Origin: JAJCYL01 sp963664285
Lineage (GTDB): Bacteria > Bacteroidota > Bacteroidia > Cytophagales > Cyclobacteriaceae
Direction: 5' to 3'
Assembly (NCBI GenBank): GCA_963664285.2
Contig: CAXXNX010000084.1
Location: forward strand, 143,359-207,358
DNA length: 64,000 nt
Part shown: positions 28,241 through 37,043 of the stretch, piece by piece
Numbering within the stretch: the first letter of the stretch is position 1
Layout: each line of letters opens with the position of its first letter
Position numbers and translations under genes: made by a program
The notes under the pieces: generated by a model
Database searches by the model: none
Seen by the model: only the letters and a program-made list of their open reading frames with translations
Told to the model about the DNA's origin: nothing

Positions 28241-28268
28241 CCCAAAAATGATTTGATTAGTATTATTC

Positions 28269-29673
28269 CAGTAGTGTCCGGTAAAAATAAGAAAGCCATT
28301 CAAATTGCTACGATTTGATAAATAGGGGCAATAAATAGGCATTATCACAAAAGCAGGCCCATGTTGATTTATTTAAGTTGGGAACAATGAAGGTTGGCGT
28401 TGTTGATTGTTTTTGATTAAGGTTTTATCTGGGTCATTAAGGAAGTCAAACAATGAGATATAGGCCATCAGATGGAACCTGACAAGGGCTACCATATTTG
28501 AATAGGCCCATTTTCTTTTCAATTGCCTTTTGACTACCTCTAACAATAGCATGGCAATCATAGAAGTCCATAATTGAATTTCAATGGCGTTGACATTATC
28601 GCCTAAGAAATATTTGACTGGAAAGTTCTGTTTTAGTTTTTTAAACAGGAGTTCAATTTGCCAGCGATATTTATAAATCAATGCAATAGAGCCTGCATCA
28701 ATTTGCATATCGTTAGTAACAAAAATGAATAATCGTTGGTATTTATCATCCCAATAGGCAATCCTTCGCTGTAAATGATCATATTTTTTGCCTTCTACTG
28801 AATACTGGACAGTTATTTTTTCATCCTTGATGACTCCCTGGTCAACATGGTCGGGGATATCAAACTCCTCGATGGGTTGGTATAAAGCATTATCTCTCAT
28901 CCGGGTGATGTAGTGGACACCAGTTTTGCTCCAAAGCTGGTATTGGTAATAGTCAACATACCCTTTGTCCATCACTATGTAAGACCCTTCTGGTAAGTTT
29001 AGATATTGTAAGAAAGTGTGATCGTGTGTTGTGGCCGCAGTAAACCTGACCAAACAAGGCATCAACTCAATGGCATGCACCAGGGTGTGGGCTTTGATCC
29101 CTCCCTTGCTACGGCCATCCCTTCGGGGCCTACCGGCCACCTTCAAAATGTCTTTGAACAAAGAGAAAACAGTTGAATCCACTATGTAAAGCTGCTTGAA
29201 CAGTTCTAATTCTATTCGGCTGTCCGATAAAACATGATGCCACTTTCGATAAAGGTCCATATAAATCTCCCTGAACACTTCACTGCTCCTTCTTTTGTTA
29301 CTATCAGAAAGGGTTGATCGACGACAACTCCGTATTAAACCCAGGGTGCCGAAGTTTCCCCTCACTGGCCAAAAAGACCTGTTGTAAGCTCTCGAAGTGC
29401 TGTGGCCCCACATAATGTGCTGTACAGCATGGTCACCAAATGATCCCATGTCTTAAAATATTTGCTATATCGATCTGATTGGCGCTTTTTAGCTATACGA
29501 GAAACTGAGCTTTTATCAATCAGTGAAAGAAGTTGTGCCAGGATCGGCTGTCCGGTAAAGTTTGTACTTTTATTCATGTGTTATTTTTCTTGGTCGGACT
29601 TGAAAACCTAAGGCATTGGCAGGTAGGTTTCCCTACCTGCCCCTTTTTTTAAACTCTTTACCGGACACTACTG
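28269..29673 (-). mobile_element. IS4-family insertion sequence (about 1.4 kb)
   Basis: Both ends carry the same terminal sequence CAGTAGTGTCCGGTAAA in inverted orientation (28269-28285 and, reversed, 29657-29673). A transposase with IS4 signatures lies between. I could not find a clean target duplication: flanks are TATTATTC on the left and ATTTATTC on the right. The element separates a glycosyltransferase from pfkA. Confidence 0.85.
28373..29577 (-). pseudogene. IS4-family (DUF4372) transposase, frameshifted near 29360
   Basis: The N-terminal DUF4372 domain starts at 29577 (MNKSTNFTGQPILAQLLSLI). The frame then shifts near 29360, where LRELTTGLFGQ stops while the next frame continues GLIRSCRRSTLSDSNKRRSS. 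The catalytic part has YIVDSTVFSLF, YIVMDKGYVDY and the IS4 Y-x2-R-x3-E-x6-K signature in YKYRWQIELLFKKLK. The element is inactive unless the frameshift is a sequencing error or programmed; no slippery heptamer was recognised. Confidence 0.82.
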
Positions 29674-29751
29674 ATTTATTCTACTTGTTTGAGGCTTATC
29701 CAAAGGAAGTGTTTTTTATCAAGTATTTTAAATATTGGGGAGGTTAAGTAA

Positions 29752-30721
29752 ATGAAAAAAATTGTTGTATTTACGTCGGGAGGAGATGCTCCGGGAATGA
29801 ATGCATGCGTCCGCAGTGTAGTCAGAAGTGCAATCTATCATGGCATTGAAGTGTATGTGCCCGCTATGGATATAATGGCCTTATTGAGGGAGACATATTC
29901 AAATTGAAATCTTATTCGGTAAGTAATATCCTGCAAAAAGGAGGAACAATTTTAAAATCTGCACGAAGTAAGGAGTTTTTCACTAAGGAAGGCCGTGCAA
30001 AGGCCTATAAACAAGTCCAGGCTAAGGGGATTGAAGGAATAATAGCTATCGGTGGTGATGGCACATTTACCGGCGCTATCATATTTACCGAAGAATATGG
30101 CGTACCAGTAATTGGTGCACCTGGAACTATTGACAATGACCTTTATGGATCGGACTACACTATCGGATTTGATACTGCCGTTAATACCGCACTGGAAGCT
30201 ATTGATAAGATAAGGGATACCGCTAATTCTCACGATCGCGTGTTTTTCGTAGAAGTTATGGGGCGACACTCCGGATACATAGCCATTCAGACTGGTATAG
30301 GTGGAGGAGCGGAATTAGTCATGGTACCTGAATTGTCTACTACTATTGAAGATGTACTTAATACCTTGAAACAAGGTCGTGATAGAAACAAAACGTCTTC
30401 AATAATAATTGTTTCTGAGGGTGATGAACAAGGTAACGCCATCGAAATTGCTAGCAAAGTTTCAAAGCAATTACCGGATTTGGATATTCGAGTTTCAACA
30501 CTGGCCATAACCAAAGGGGTGGAGCGCCGACCGCTTTTGATCGAATACTAGCTAGTCGATTGGGAATAGCAGCAGTTGAAGGGCTATTAAATGGTCAGAA
30601 AAATTGTATGGTTGGAATAATAAATAACGAATTGAAATACACAAACTTCAAGCTTGCAATTTCTAAATCCAAACCGCTGAATCCCGAACTACTTAAATTG
30701 GTCGAAATATTAAGTATTTAA
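29752..30721 (+). pseudogene. pfkA: ATP-dependent 6-phosphofructokinase, two single-base deletions
   Basis: The start at 29752 follows a GGGGAGG-like ribosome binding site; KKIVVFTSGGDAPGMNACVR is the PfkA N-terminus. A G missing near 29856 turns YGARYGYNGLIEGD into a stop, and a G missing near 30503 turns STLGHNQRGGAPTAFDR into a stop. Between them the active-site motifs are intact: GGDGTFTGAI, GTIDNDLYGSDYTIGFDTA and VEVMGRHSGYIA. The corrected length is 323 residues, close to the 320 of E. coli PfkA. It catalyses the committed step of glycolysis; loss would be unusual, so sequencing error is a serious alternative. A terminator follows. Confidence 0.85.
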
Positions 30722-30737
30722 TAAGAAGGTATCTACT

Positions 30738-30771
30738 AAAAAGCCCTGACTGAAAAGTCAGGGCTTTTTTA
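30738..30771. terminator. Bidirectional Rho-independent terminator
   Basis: AAAAGCCCTGACT, loop GAAA, AGTCAGGGCTTTTTT: a strong GC-containing stem flanked by A and T tracts, placed between the convergent pfkA and FISUMP genes, so it can end transcription from both sides. Confidence 0.85.
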
Positions 30772-30788
30772 TTGGCCTTATTCTTTAT

Positions 30789-31406
30789 CTAAAAATTCTC
30801 AATACATCTAACAGACAGAAGATGTTCCTTACCTATTTGTACATGGAAAACATCATCGTTATTTTGATCAATTGAAATCAATCCCGCAGTTCTTGGTATA
30901 ATTCGATTACCATCCGAACCACCGCCGCCGCTGCCACCAGCTGAATCCCAATAACTGCCGGTCTTTCCAACACCAGTATAAATCAGACCATTACCGAATC
31001 CACCCATGGTTAAATCTAATTTACTGCCACCATTTTTTCTCAGTGATGCTCCGGCAGAATTACGTCCTCCGTAGGAATCAATAACTTCGGCCCAATCTTT
31101 TTCAGCCGGAAGATACCATCCCTCGGGACATACAGTGACTGCATCCAACCACGGGTACAACCTTCCGAAAGCTTCACAGAATGCAGGCTCATCCTTGTAA
31201 CAGCTTGAGTTTTCTGACGCATAATCCAAATTTTCAGCCAGCCAGACTCTTTTCTTAGTAATGCCAGCCTCCATTCTTATTAGCAATTGAACTGTTTTGT
31301 ATTCCCTGTTGTCCCTAGAATCCATCATTGTTCCTTCTTCCTGGGTAAATCCAGAGAATGCTATACTCAAAGCAAGGCAACTAAAAATCAGCCTTTTAAA
31401 TTTCAT
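30789..31406 (-). CDS. Exported FISUMP-domain protein (Fibrobacter succinogenes major paralogous domain)
   Basis: 205 residues from the ATG at 31406, where a signal peptide begins (MKFKRLIFSCLALSIAFS). The open frame reaches further upstream but only into the IS30 end. The mature part shows the FISUMP pattern: TMMDSRDNREYKTVQL, VWLAENLDYA, GRLYPWLDAVTVCPEGWYLP then WAEVIDSYGG, a glycine-rich stretch, and SVRCIEN at the end. Usually a cell-surface or secreted protein of unknown role. The IS30 copy 2 end lies 29 bp upstream of the start. Confidence 0.82.
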   Translation of the reverse strand: MKFKRLIFSCLALSIAFSGFTQEEGTMMDSRDNREYKTVQLLIRMEAGITKKRVWLAENLDYASENSSCYKDEPAFCEAFGRLYPWLDAVTVCPEGWYLPAEKDWAEVIDSYGGRNSAGASLRKNGGSKLDLTMGGFGNGLIYTGVGKTGSYWDSAGGSGGGGSDGNRIIPRTAGLISIDQNNDDVFHVQIGKEHLLSVRCIENF

Positions 31407-31434
31407 GTTTACTACTTTGGTTAAGGTAAAAATA

Positions 31435-31518
31435 TGTAAGTTCAAGTAATAAGTGCAATTTTCCTTTGTAGCACTTTGTAAGTTCAAGTAATAAGTGCAA
31501 TTTTCCTTTGTAGCACTT
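31435..31518. repeat. 42-bp tandem duplication of the IS30 right end
   Basis: The unit beginning TGTAAGTTCAAGTAATAAGT and ending CCTTTGTAGCACTT occurs twice in direct tandem with period 42 and no visible mismatch. The other four copies have only one such unit. Confidence 0.95.
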
Positions 31519-32488
31519 GCTTTGCGTTTAGGTAATTAAATTTTCTAACAGGGCGTTCATTGATTTTGTTTTCAACAACTTTGATTTGCTCCTCTGTAAC
31601 AAATCTAATATCTGTTTTCTTAGGATAAAACCTTCTGATTACCCCAATCCTATTTTCAACTGTCCCTTTATCCTGACTAGTATAGGGACGAGTGAAATAG
31701 GCATCCACATCAAGGGATTGAGCAATCAACTCATGTTTAGAAAATGCCATATCATTATCAAAAGTGAGTGTTTCCAGTTTGTGTTTATCCTGAGAGAGTT
31801 CCTCCACAATAGCTTCGGCCATTTGATCGGCATTTTTACTGTGCATCTTTCTGATTCTGGTAAAAAGACTTGCTCAGTCTGTCATCACCAACAAAGAGCC
31901 TTTGTGGTTTTTACCCATCATTAAATCGACTTCTATATCTCCCAATCGTTCCCTTTTGTTAATGATCTGGGGTCGCTGTTCAATTGATACCCTATTCGGG
32001 ATAATACCTCTACGATCTTTTCTGTTTCCTCGTTTGCGCCTTCGTTTGCCATGTTTTAGATATGTGTATAGTTGTTTGTATTCTTGGTTCTCCTGGCGGT
32101 TGGTGTGCTTACATTCCCATATCCATTGGTAAATCCATTCATGGCTAAGTGGACATTCTCTCGTTTTCTTTCCCTGATGGCTGATCAATTCAGGACTCCA
32201 CCTATCTTCTTGGAGCCGGTTAACTATCCAGTCTTTCATGGGTTTGGTGAAAATCACTCTTTTTGGCTTTTCTTGATGACGAAGATTGGTCCTCCTTTGT
32301 GCATTTGCTGTTCGATAGACACCAGCTCCCCTACCTCTTGAACCCACATTTCGCTTAAGCTCACGTGAGATCGTAGACGGGTGAAAATGAACGATACAGG
32401 CAATCTCCTTTTGAGTAGCTCCTGTTTTCAATAATGCTTCAATTTGATACCTTTGATCAATACTGAGATGTGTGTAGTTTTTTGACAT
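31484..32488 (-). pseudogene. IS30 transposase, copy 2 (nonsense mutation)
   Basis: Identical in layout to the intact 334-residue IS30 transposases, but CGA (Arg in VMTDRASLF) has become TGA at 31874-31876. The stop falls between the first and second catalytic Asp. A downstream piece restarting at MHSKNADQMAEAI would lack the HTH and the first Asp, so the product should be inactive. It shares CKHTNRQENQ with copy 5, where copies 1, 3 and 4 have His for Arg. Confidence 0.9.
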
Positions 32489-32609
32489 TTTGCAATCCAA
32501 AGATTGCACTGTTCAGGCTTTTGAAGGATGAAAAGCCCTTAAAAGCTTTTTCATCCTTCAATTGCACTTATTAGTTGATCTCAGCATACCATAAAATCTC
32601 ATTATCTAA

Positions 32610-32647
32610 ATCTTTTCTGTTTCCTCGTTTGCGCCTTCGTTTGCCAT
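32610..32647 (-). repeat. Orphan 38-bp internal fragment of the IS30 element
   Basis: ATCTTTTCTGTTTCCTCGTT followed by TGCGCCTTCGTTTGCCAT matches the interior of the IS30 transposase gene (for example 32008-32053) exactly, but stands alone in the spacer, 24 bp beyond the end of copy 2, with unrelated sequence on both sides. Confidence 0.85.
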
Positions 32648-32731
32648 TAAATATATATCATTTTCTCCTCGAAAAGTCTAATTCAAATCCTAGCTGAATT
32701 ATACAAATAAGGTTTAAATATTAAAATTATG

Positions 32732-33815
32732 AGCTAAGTTCTAATTATAACAGCATTTTGTTTAAATAGCTCATACAGATGATAGGCTTGATCCGTTAAT
32801 AGCATAGTCAGAAACCATTGTTTCAAAGTTGTTTTACTCTCTCTTATTCGGTCAGCATAAGCATACCAATTCAGGTAGTTTTGCAAATATTTGGAACTGA
32901 CACCATTGAATGGGCGTAAGAATGTCCTAAGTTGAGTGTGAACATTGTTTACTTTTTGCAGATGGATTGTTTTATCATCTCTATCCACATGATCTTTGGC
33001 CAATAGCGCTTTGTGCTTTATGGAGGGGTTGTCTTTGGCAAAAGCCTTATAAGAAGGGTGCTTATCTGTAATCAAGGTTGCACCGTAGGCCAACTTCCCA
33101 TCCAATGCATTGTTTACTTTGAAATTTCTTCTTTGCTCAGCCGTTTTGATGCAACAGCTTTAAGGTACTTCTCCCCCTTGCGTTCAACCGCTGTTACTAC
33201 CTGGACAACTGTGACCTCTTCCTTTCCCATATTCCGTATGAAATCGTTTCCCCTCTTTCTTGCTGCCCTATCTAAATTTCGACTGCCCTTGTTGTTAAGT
33301 GCCAGTTCCAATTCATCACATTCTACTTCCGAGGATAACTGTTCGGGAACAAACTCATTTAGTGAACTCCAATATCTTATGCCGCCAGTCGAAGCTTGTC
33401 TGGATGCTTATTCCGATTTGTTTTGCTATCTTTTTTATCGGCATGCCCTGCTCCATGCAGCGCAGATAAGATTGCCATTTTGATTTAAGCTTGATGTCAT
33501 ACAAAGGTGTCCCTGTTGTTTCACTGTACCATCTTTTACATTCATTGCACTGATACATCTGCACACCTTTTTGTCTGCCCCTCTTATATACCTTCTCGCT
33601 TGTGCAATTTGGACAGGGTTTCTTCTTTCTTTTCTCTGCTATTTGTTGTTGAGCGGCAATCAATACTTTGCCTTGTAATTCCTGCTCCTGGAGCAACTCA
33701 TCCAACAATTCGGTTTGGGAACTTATCGGCAATTGTGCAAATAAATTTTTGATCTCTTGACTTGATATCATATAGCGAAGATAATAATAATTGCTGTGTT
33801 ATTTAGAACTTAGCC
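32732..33815 (-). mobile_element. IS1595-family element, copy 1 (degenerate)
   Basis: Ends AGCTAAGTTCTAA and, reversed, GGCTAAGTTCTAA form the inverted repeat. The imperfect 8-bp flanks AAATTATG and TAATTATG (the right one offset by one base) fit the usual 8-bp duplication. It is 9 bases longer than copy 2 because of an 8-bp and a 1-bp insertion inside the gene. Confidence 0.88.
32734..33771 (-). pseudogene. IS1595-family transposase, copy 1 (two frameshifts)
   Basis: Zinc-ribbon N-terminus (KPCPNCTSEKVYKRG, then CNECKRWYSETTG) and ISXO2-like catalytic domain (ECDELELALNNKG, TLITDKHPSYKAFA) as in copy 2. An extra C near 33371 and an 8-bp insertion near 33108 (ATTGTTTA in the plus strand) split it into three frames, so it cannot produce transposase. 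Confidence 0.88.
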
Positions 33816-33939
33816 CTAATTATGCAATAATTACTTTTAACACACATAGTTCACTCCAAATCAGAAGTTAATTGTTTTATTTGAATGCCAAATCATCTTT
33901 TGCCATGCTCTGTCAACCAGTTAATATTGCAATCCGTTT

Positions 33940-34914
33940 ATGCCCCTGACTCTAAAGGACATACAAGCCCCAGTTGCCACAGAAATGGAGGAGTTTGAAA
34001 AAAAATTCCGCTTGTCTATGAAAAGTAATGTGCAGCTTCTGGACAAAATCATGACCTATATTGTAAAGCGGAAGGGAAAGCAAATGCGTCCTTTATTTGT
34101 GTTCCTCAGCGCTGGAGTCACAGGAAAGATTAATGAATCTACCTATCGCGGTGCATCTCTGATTGAATTGCTTCATACAGCTACCTTGGTACATGATGAT
34201 GTGGTTGATGATTCCAACTATCGACGTAGCTTTTTCTCCATCAATGCTCTTTGGAAAAATAAGATTGCGGTCTTAGTCGGTGATTATTTACTATCGAAAG
34301 GATTGCTATTGTCTGTAGATCATGGTGATTTCAAATTATTAAAAATTGTATCAGAAGCAGTTAGAGAAATGAGTGAAGGTGAACTCCTACAGATGGAAAA
34401 AGCGAAAAAACTGGACATCACCGAGGAAGTTTATTTTGAAATCATTCGCCAAAAAACAGCCAGTCTGATAGCTTCATGTTGTAAGGTGGGGGCCGCTTCT
34501 GTTGAAACTGATGCAAAAATTGTAGAGCAAATGGGTGACTTTGGCACAAACGTGGGCATGGCTTTTCAAATAAAAGATGATTTATTTGATTATGGGGCTA
34601 ATGAAATAGGTAAACCCTTAGGAATTGACATCAAAGAAAAAAAGATGACTCTTCCTCTTATCTATTCATTAAGAAATGCATCTTGGATGGATAAGAAACG
34701 AATCGTAGGTATAATAAAGAACGAAAGTCACAAACCGAAGAAAGTTCAGGAGGTTATTGAATTTGTTAAGAATTCCGGAGGTATTGAATATGCTACCTCC
34801 GTAATGGATGATTTCTACAAGAAGGCATTGGATACACTGAAGTATTTGAAAGAATCCATTTACAGGGAGTCTTTGGAAAACCTCGTCCAATTTACCATTG
34901 AGCGGACAAAATAA
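33940..34914 (+). CDS. Polyprenyl diphosphate synthase (octaprenyl-type)
   Basis: 324 residues, a trans-isoprenyl synthase. The first aspartate-rich motif is in LVHDDVVDDSNYRRS and the second in FQIKDDLFDYG; GKQMRPLFVFLSAG carries the conserved Lys/Arg that bind diphosphate. It elongates allylic diphosphates with isopentenyl diphosphate to make the quinone side chain or similar lipids; chain length cannot be read here. All motifs are intact. It is the first gene of a plus-strand lipid group, followed 133 bp later by the CDP-alcohol phosphotransferase. Confidence 0.92.
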   Translation: MPLTLKDIQAPVATEMEEFEKKFRLSMKSNVQLLDKIMTYIVKRKGKQMRPLFVFLSAGVTGKINESTYRGASLIELLHTATLVHDDVVDDSNYRRSFFSINALWKNKIAVLVGDYLLSKGLLLSVDHGDFKLLKIVSEAVREMSEGELLQMEKAKKLDITEEVYFEIIRQKTASLIASCCKVGAASVETDAKIVEQMGDFGTNVGMAFQIKDDLFDYGANEIGKPLGIDIKEKKMTLPLIYSLRNASWMDKKRIVGIIKNESHKPKKVQEVIEFVKNSGGIEYATSVMDDFYKKALDTLKYLKESIYRESLENLVQFTIERTK

Positions 34915-35047
34915 TTCGGACAATTTATTTAGGGGACTTACCGCAAAAGTTGGCCTTATATGTAATTCAATTTATGGGAAATCATTTCTAACAAGTTGAT
35001 GTTCAAGATATTCAAGTTTTCTACTTTTACGCTCAATTCTATAGATC

Positions 35048-35758
35048 ATGTGGAAAATCAAAGGTCAGCAGTTGGTTTACAGCCTTATCAATCCCTTGGT
35101 AAATTGGCTTGTTCGTAACAATATAAGCCCCAACTTAATCACCACCATTGGATTGATAATAAATATTGGTGCTGCGGTTGTATTTATCGTAGGTGCTGAG
35201 TTTGCTGTTCGAACTGATCTGTCATATATAGGTTGGGCCGGTGGCCTAATTTTATTCGGAGGTTTATTTGACATGATAGATGGCCGGTTGGCCCGGGTTG
35301 GAGGGACTTCATCAAAGTTTGGCGCCTTTTATGACTCGGTATTGGATAGGTATAGCGAACTAATTATGTTCTTTGGTATCAACTATTACCTTATTTCGCA
35401 TGATTATTTCTTTAGTTCAATGTTTGCTTTTATGGCTTTAATCGGCTCACTTATGGTTAGCTATACTCGCGCTAAAGCTGAAGCTTTGGGAGTTAATTGT
35501 AGTGTAGGTTTTATGCAACGACCAGAACGAGTAATAATAATCGGATTATCAGCCGTATTATCCAGTCTTGTGGCGACACTATTTGGCAGTGATTTACGTA
35601 TATATTCTGAGTTCTTGAAATATCCCGTTTTTGAACCTGTTTTTGTGTTTATTATGCCATTGGCATTTGTAGCTATTATGGCTAATGCGACAGCTTTGAG
35701 AAGACTGCATCATTCGTGGGAAGAATTCAGGAAAATGGAGAAAAAGGAATTGGTTTAA
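35048..35758 (+). CDS. CDP-alcohol phosphatidyltransferase family protein
   Basis: 236 residues with about six membrane helices. The family motif D-x2-DG-x2-AR-x8-G-x3-D-x3-D is complete in DMIDGRLARVGG followed by FGAFYDSVLDRYSE. Such enzymes move a phosphoalcohol from a CDP-linked donor onto another alcohol to make phospholipids; whether the acceptor is inositol, glycerol phosphate or a sphingolipid precursor is not visible. The gene is 10 bp upstream of DUF4833 and part of a tight group of three. Confidence 0.9.
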   Translation: MWKIKGQQLVYSLINPLVNWLVRNNISPNLITTIGLIINIGAAVVFIVGAEFAVRTDLSYIGWAGGLILFGGLFDMIDGRLARVGGTSSKFGAFYDSVLDRYSELIMFFGINYYLISHDYFFSSMFAFMALIGSLMVSYTRAKAEALGVNCSVGFMQRPERVIIIGLSAVLSSLVATLFGSDLRIYSEFLKYPVFEPVFVFIMPLAFVAIMANATALRRLHHSWEEFRKMEKKELV

Positions 35759-35768
35759 TGCTCAATTA

Positions 35769-36326
35769 ATGAAGTTCATATTTCTTTTCATATTGATCAA
35801 TCCTATTTTTTGCCCATCTATCTTATGTCAGAATGGATCCGGATCAATCCGAGATTCTTATAACTTTCCGACTCCCCCGCAAAATGAGGTAAGCCTCTTT
35901 TATCTTCAAAGATCTCAGAACGCCAATACCATTCAATATGATATAAACCTGGCGGAAGATGGAAAGATTGATAGTGACGACCCGGTTGAAGTTTACTGGT
36001 TGAGATACGAAACCACTGGTCATAAAAAGGATTTGAAATGGCTGGAAAGAATCATGGCATATGGTGTGAAATCAAGAAAGCTTAGTCCCGATGCCTTTGA
36101 GGTGAAGATGGTGGCTTATGATAAGCGGCCGATTTTAGTTCATCAGGATTATTCTGGTGAGGTGGATGCAAAAATGAAAATCAATGGGAAAATGGTTCGA
36201 TTCAAGAGTATATTTATAGATATGATCGAGAGAGGCTGGTTCCCAACAATTAAAACAATCGAACTTTTCGGCGAAGACCTGGAAACAGGCGAACAGGTTT
36301 ACGAAAGGTTTAGTCCAAAGGATTAA
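35769..36326 (+). CDS. DUF4833 domain-containing exported protein
   Basis: 185 residues with a signal peptide (FIFLFILINPIFCPSILC). The mature part matches DUF4833: VSLFYLQRSQNANTIQYDIN, PVEVYWLRYETTGHKKDLKW and YGVKSRKLSPDAFEVKMVAY. No function is established to my knowledge. It lies between a CDP-alcohol phosphotransferase and a fatty-acid hydroxylase with gaps of 10 and 5 bp, which suggests a role in envelope lipid metabolism or transport. Confidence 0.88.
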   Translation: MKFIFLFILINPIFCPSILCQNGSGSIRDSYNFPTPPQNEVSLFYLQRSQNANTIQYDINLAEDGKIDSDDPVEVYWLRYETTGHKKDLKWLERIMAYGVKSRKLSPDAFEVKMVAYDKRPILVHQDYSGEVDAKMKINGKMVRFKSIFIDMIERGWFPTIKTIELFGEDLETGEQVYERFSPKD

Positions 36327-36331
36327 TTATC

Positions 36332-36970
36332 ATGGCAAAACATTTTATTTCCGATAAAGATGAATCAGTCAGGATCTTTGAAAGCGGCTTTATGGAGTTT
36401 TTCTCTAAAATACATTTTTCGGTGCCACTGATTATTTATCTCCCCGTAGTCGGTTATTTCATTTACCAATCAATACTAACTTACCAACTACCTGCACTTC
36501 AGATAGTAGGCCTGGTTGTAGCAGGAATATTTATTTGGAGCATAACAGAATACACTCTTCATAGATTTGTCTTCCATTACCATCCAACCTCAGAATTTGG
36601 CAGACGCATTCACTTCATCATGCATGGTGTTCATCATGATTATCCCAGTGATTCACTGCGACTGGTACTTCCGCCAAGTGTAAGTTTACCACTTGCCTTC
36701 GGCTTCTACTTTCTTTTTGACTCAATATGGGGTGAAAGTCTAAATTCTTCTTTCTATTCCGGTTTTGTGATCGGATATCTGTTTTACGATATCGGTCATT
36801 ATGCCATCCACCATTTTAAAATGAACAATCGTTATTGGACGACCCTCAAAGATCATCACATGCGGCACCATTATGTAGATCCAAACAAAGGTTATGGTGT
36901 GAGCTCCCCCCTCTGGGATCATGTTATGGGAACAATGTTTACTTCCAAAAAGGAAAAAGTTTCTTCCTAA
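36332..36970 (+). CDS. Sterol desaturase / fatty acid hydroxylase superfamily protein
   Basis: 212 residues, membrane di-iron enzyme. The histidine clusters EYTLHRFVFHYHP, HFIMHGVHHDYP, GHYAIHHFK and DHHMRHHYVDP are all present and spaced as in fatty acid 2-hydroxylases. Several Bacteroidota make hydroxylated sphingolipids, so alpha-hydroxylation of a sphingolipid acyl chain is a reasonable guess. It starts 5 bp after the DUF4833 stop, closing the lipid group. Confidence 0.87.
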   Translation: MAKHFISDKDESVRIFESGFMEFFSKIHFSVPLIIYLPVVGYFIYQSILTYQLPALQIVGLVVAGIFIWSITEYTLHRFVFHYHPTSEFGRRIHFIMHGVHHDYPSDSLRLVLPPSVSLPLAFGFYFLFDSIWGESLNSSFYSGFVIGYLFYDIGHYAIHHFKMNNRYWTTLKDHHMRHHYVDPNKGYGVSSPLWDHVMGTMFTSKKEKVSS

Positions 36971-37043
36971 GGTTTCAGAACACCGAAAGTGTAAAACTTT
37001 CCTGCCAATCATAAATTTTCACCGAGATTTGTCCTAACAATTT

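Larger units (their letters stand above)
31435..32585 (-). mobile_element. IS30-family element, copy 2, with a duplicated right terminus
   Basis: Full element plus an extra 42 bases: the right-end sequence occurs twice in tandem (31435-31476 and 31477-31518). The flanking trinucleotide ATA is found at 31432-31434 and 32586-32588, so the outer of the two ends is the one bordered by the target duplication. The left-end hairpin (32523-32559) has lost one A. The transposase is interrupted by a stop. Confidence 0.9.

Noticed and set aside
28241..28348. N-terminal extension of the glycosyltransferase (36 codons before MRKVLIITYYW)
   Set aside because: Most of it lies in the IS4 terminal region; the family start is MRKVLIITYYWPP.
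29330..29380. Programmed ribosomal frameshifting in the IS4 transposase
   Set aside because: DUF4372 IS4 transposases are normally encoded in one frame, and no slippery heptamer with a following structure was recognised.
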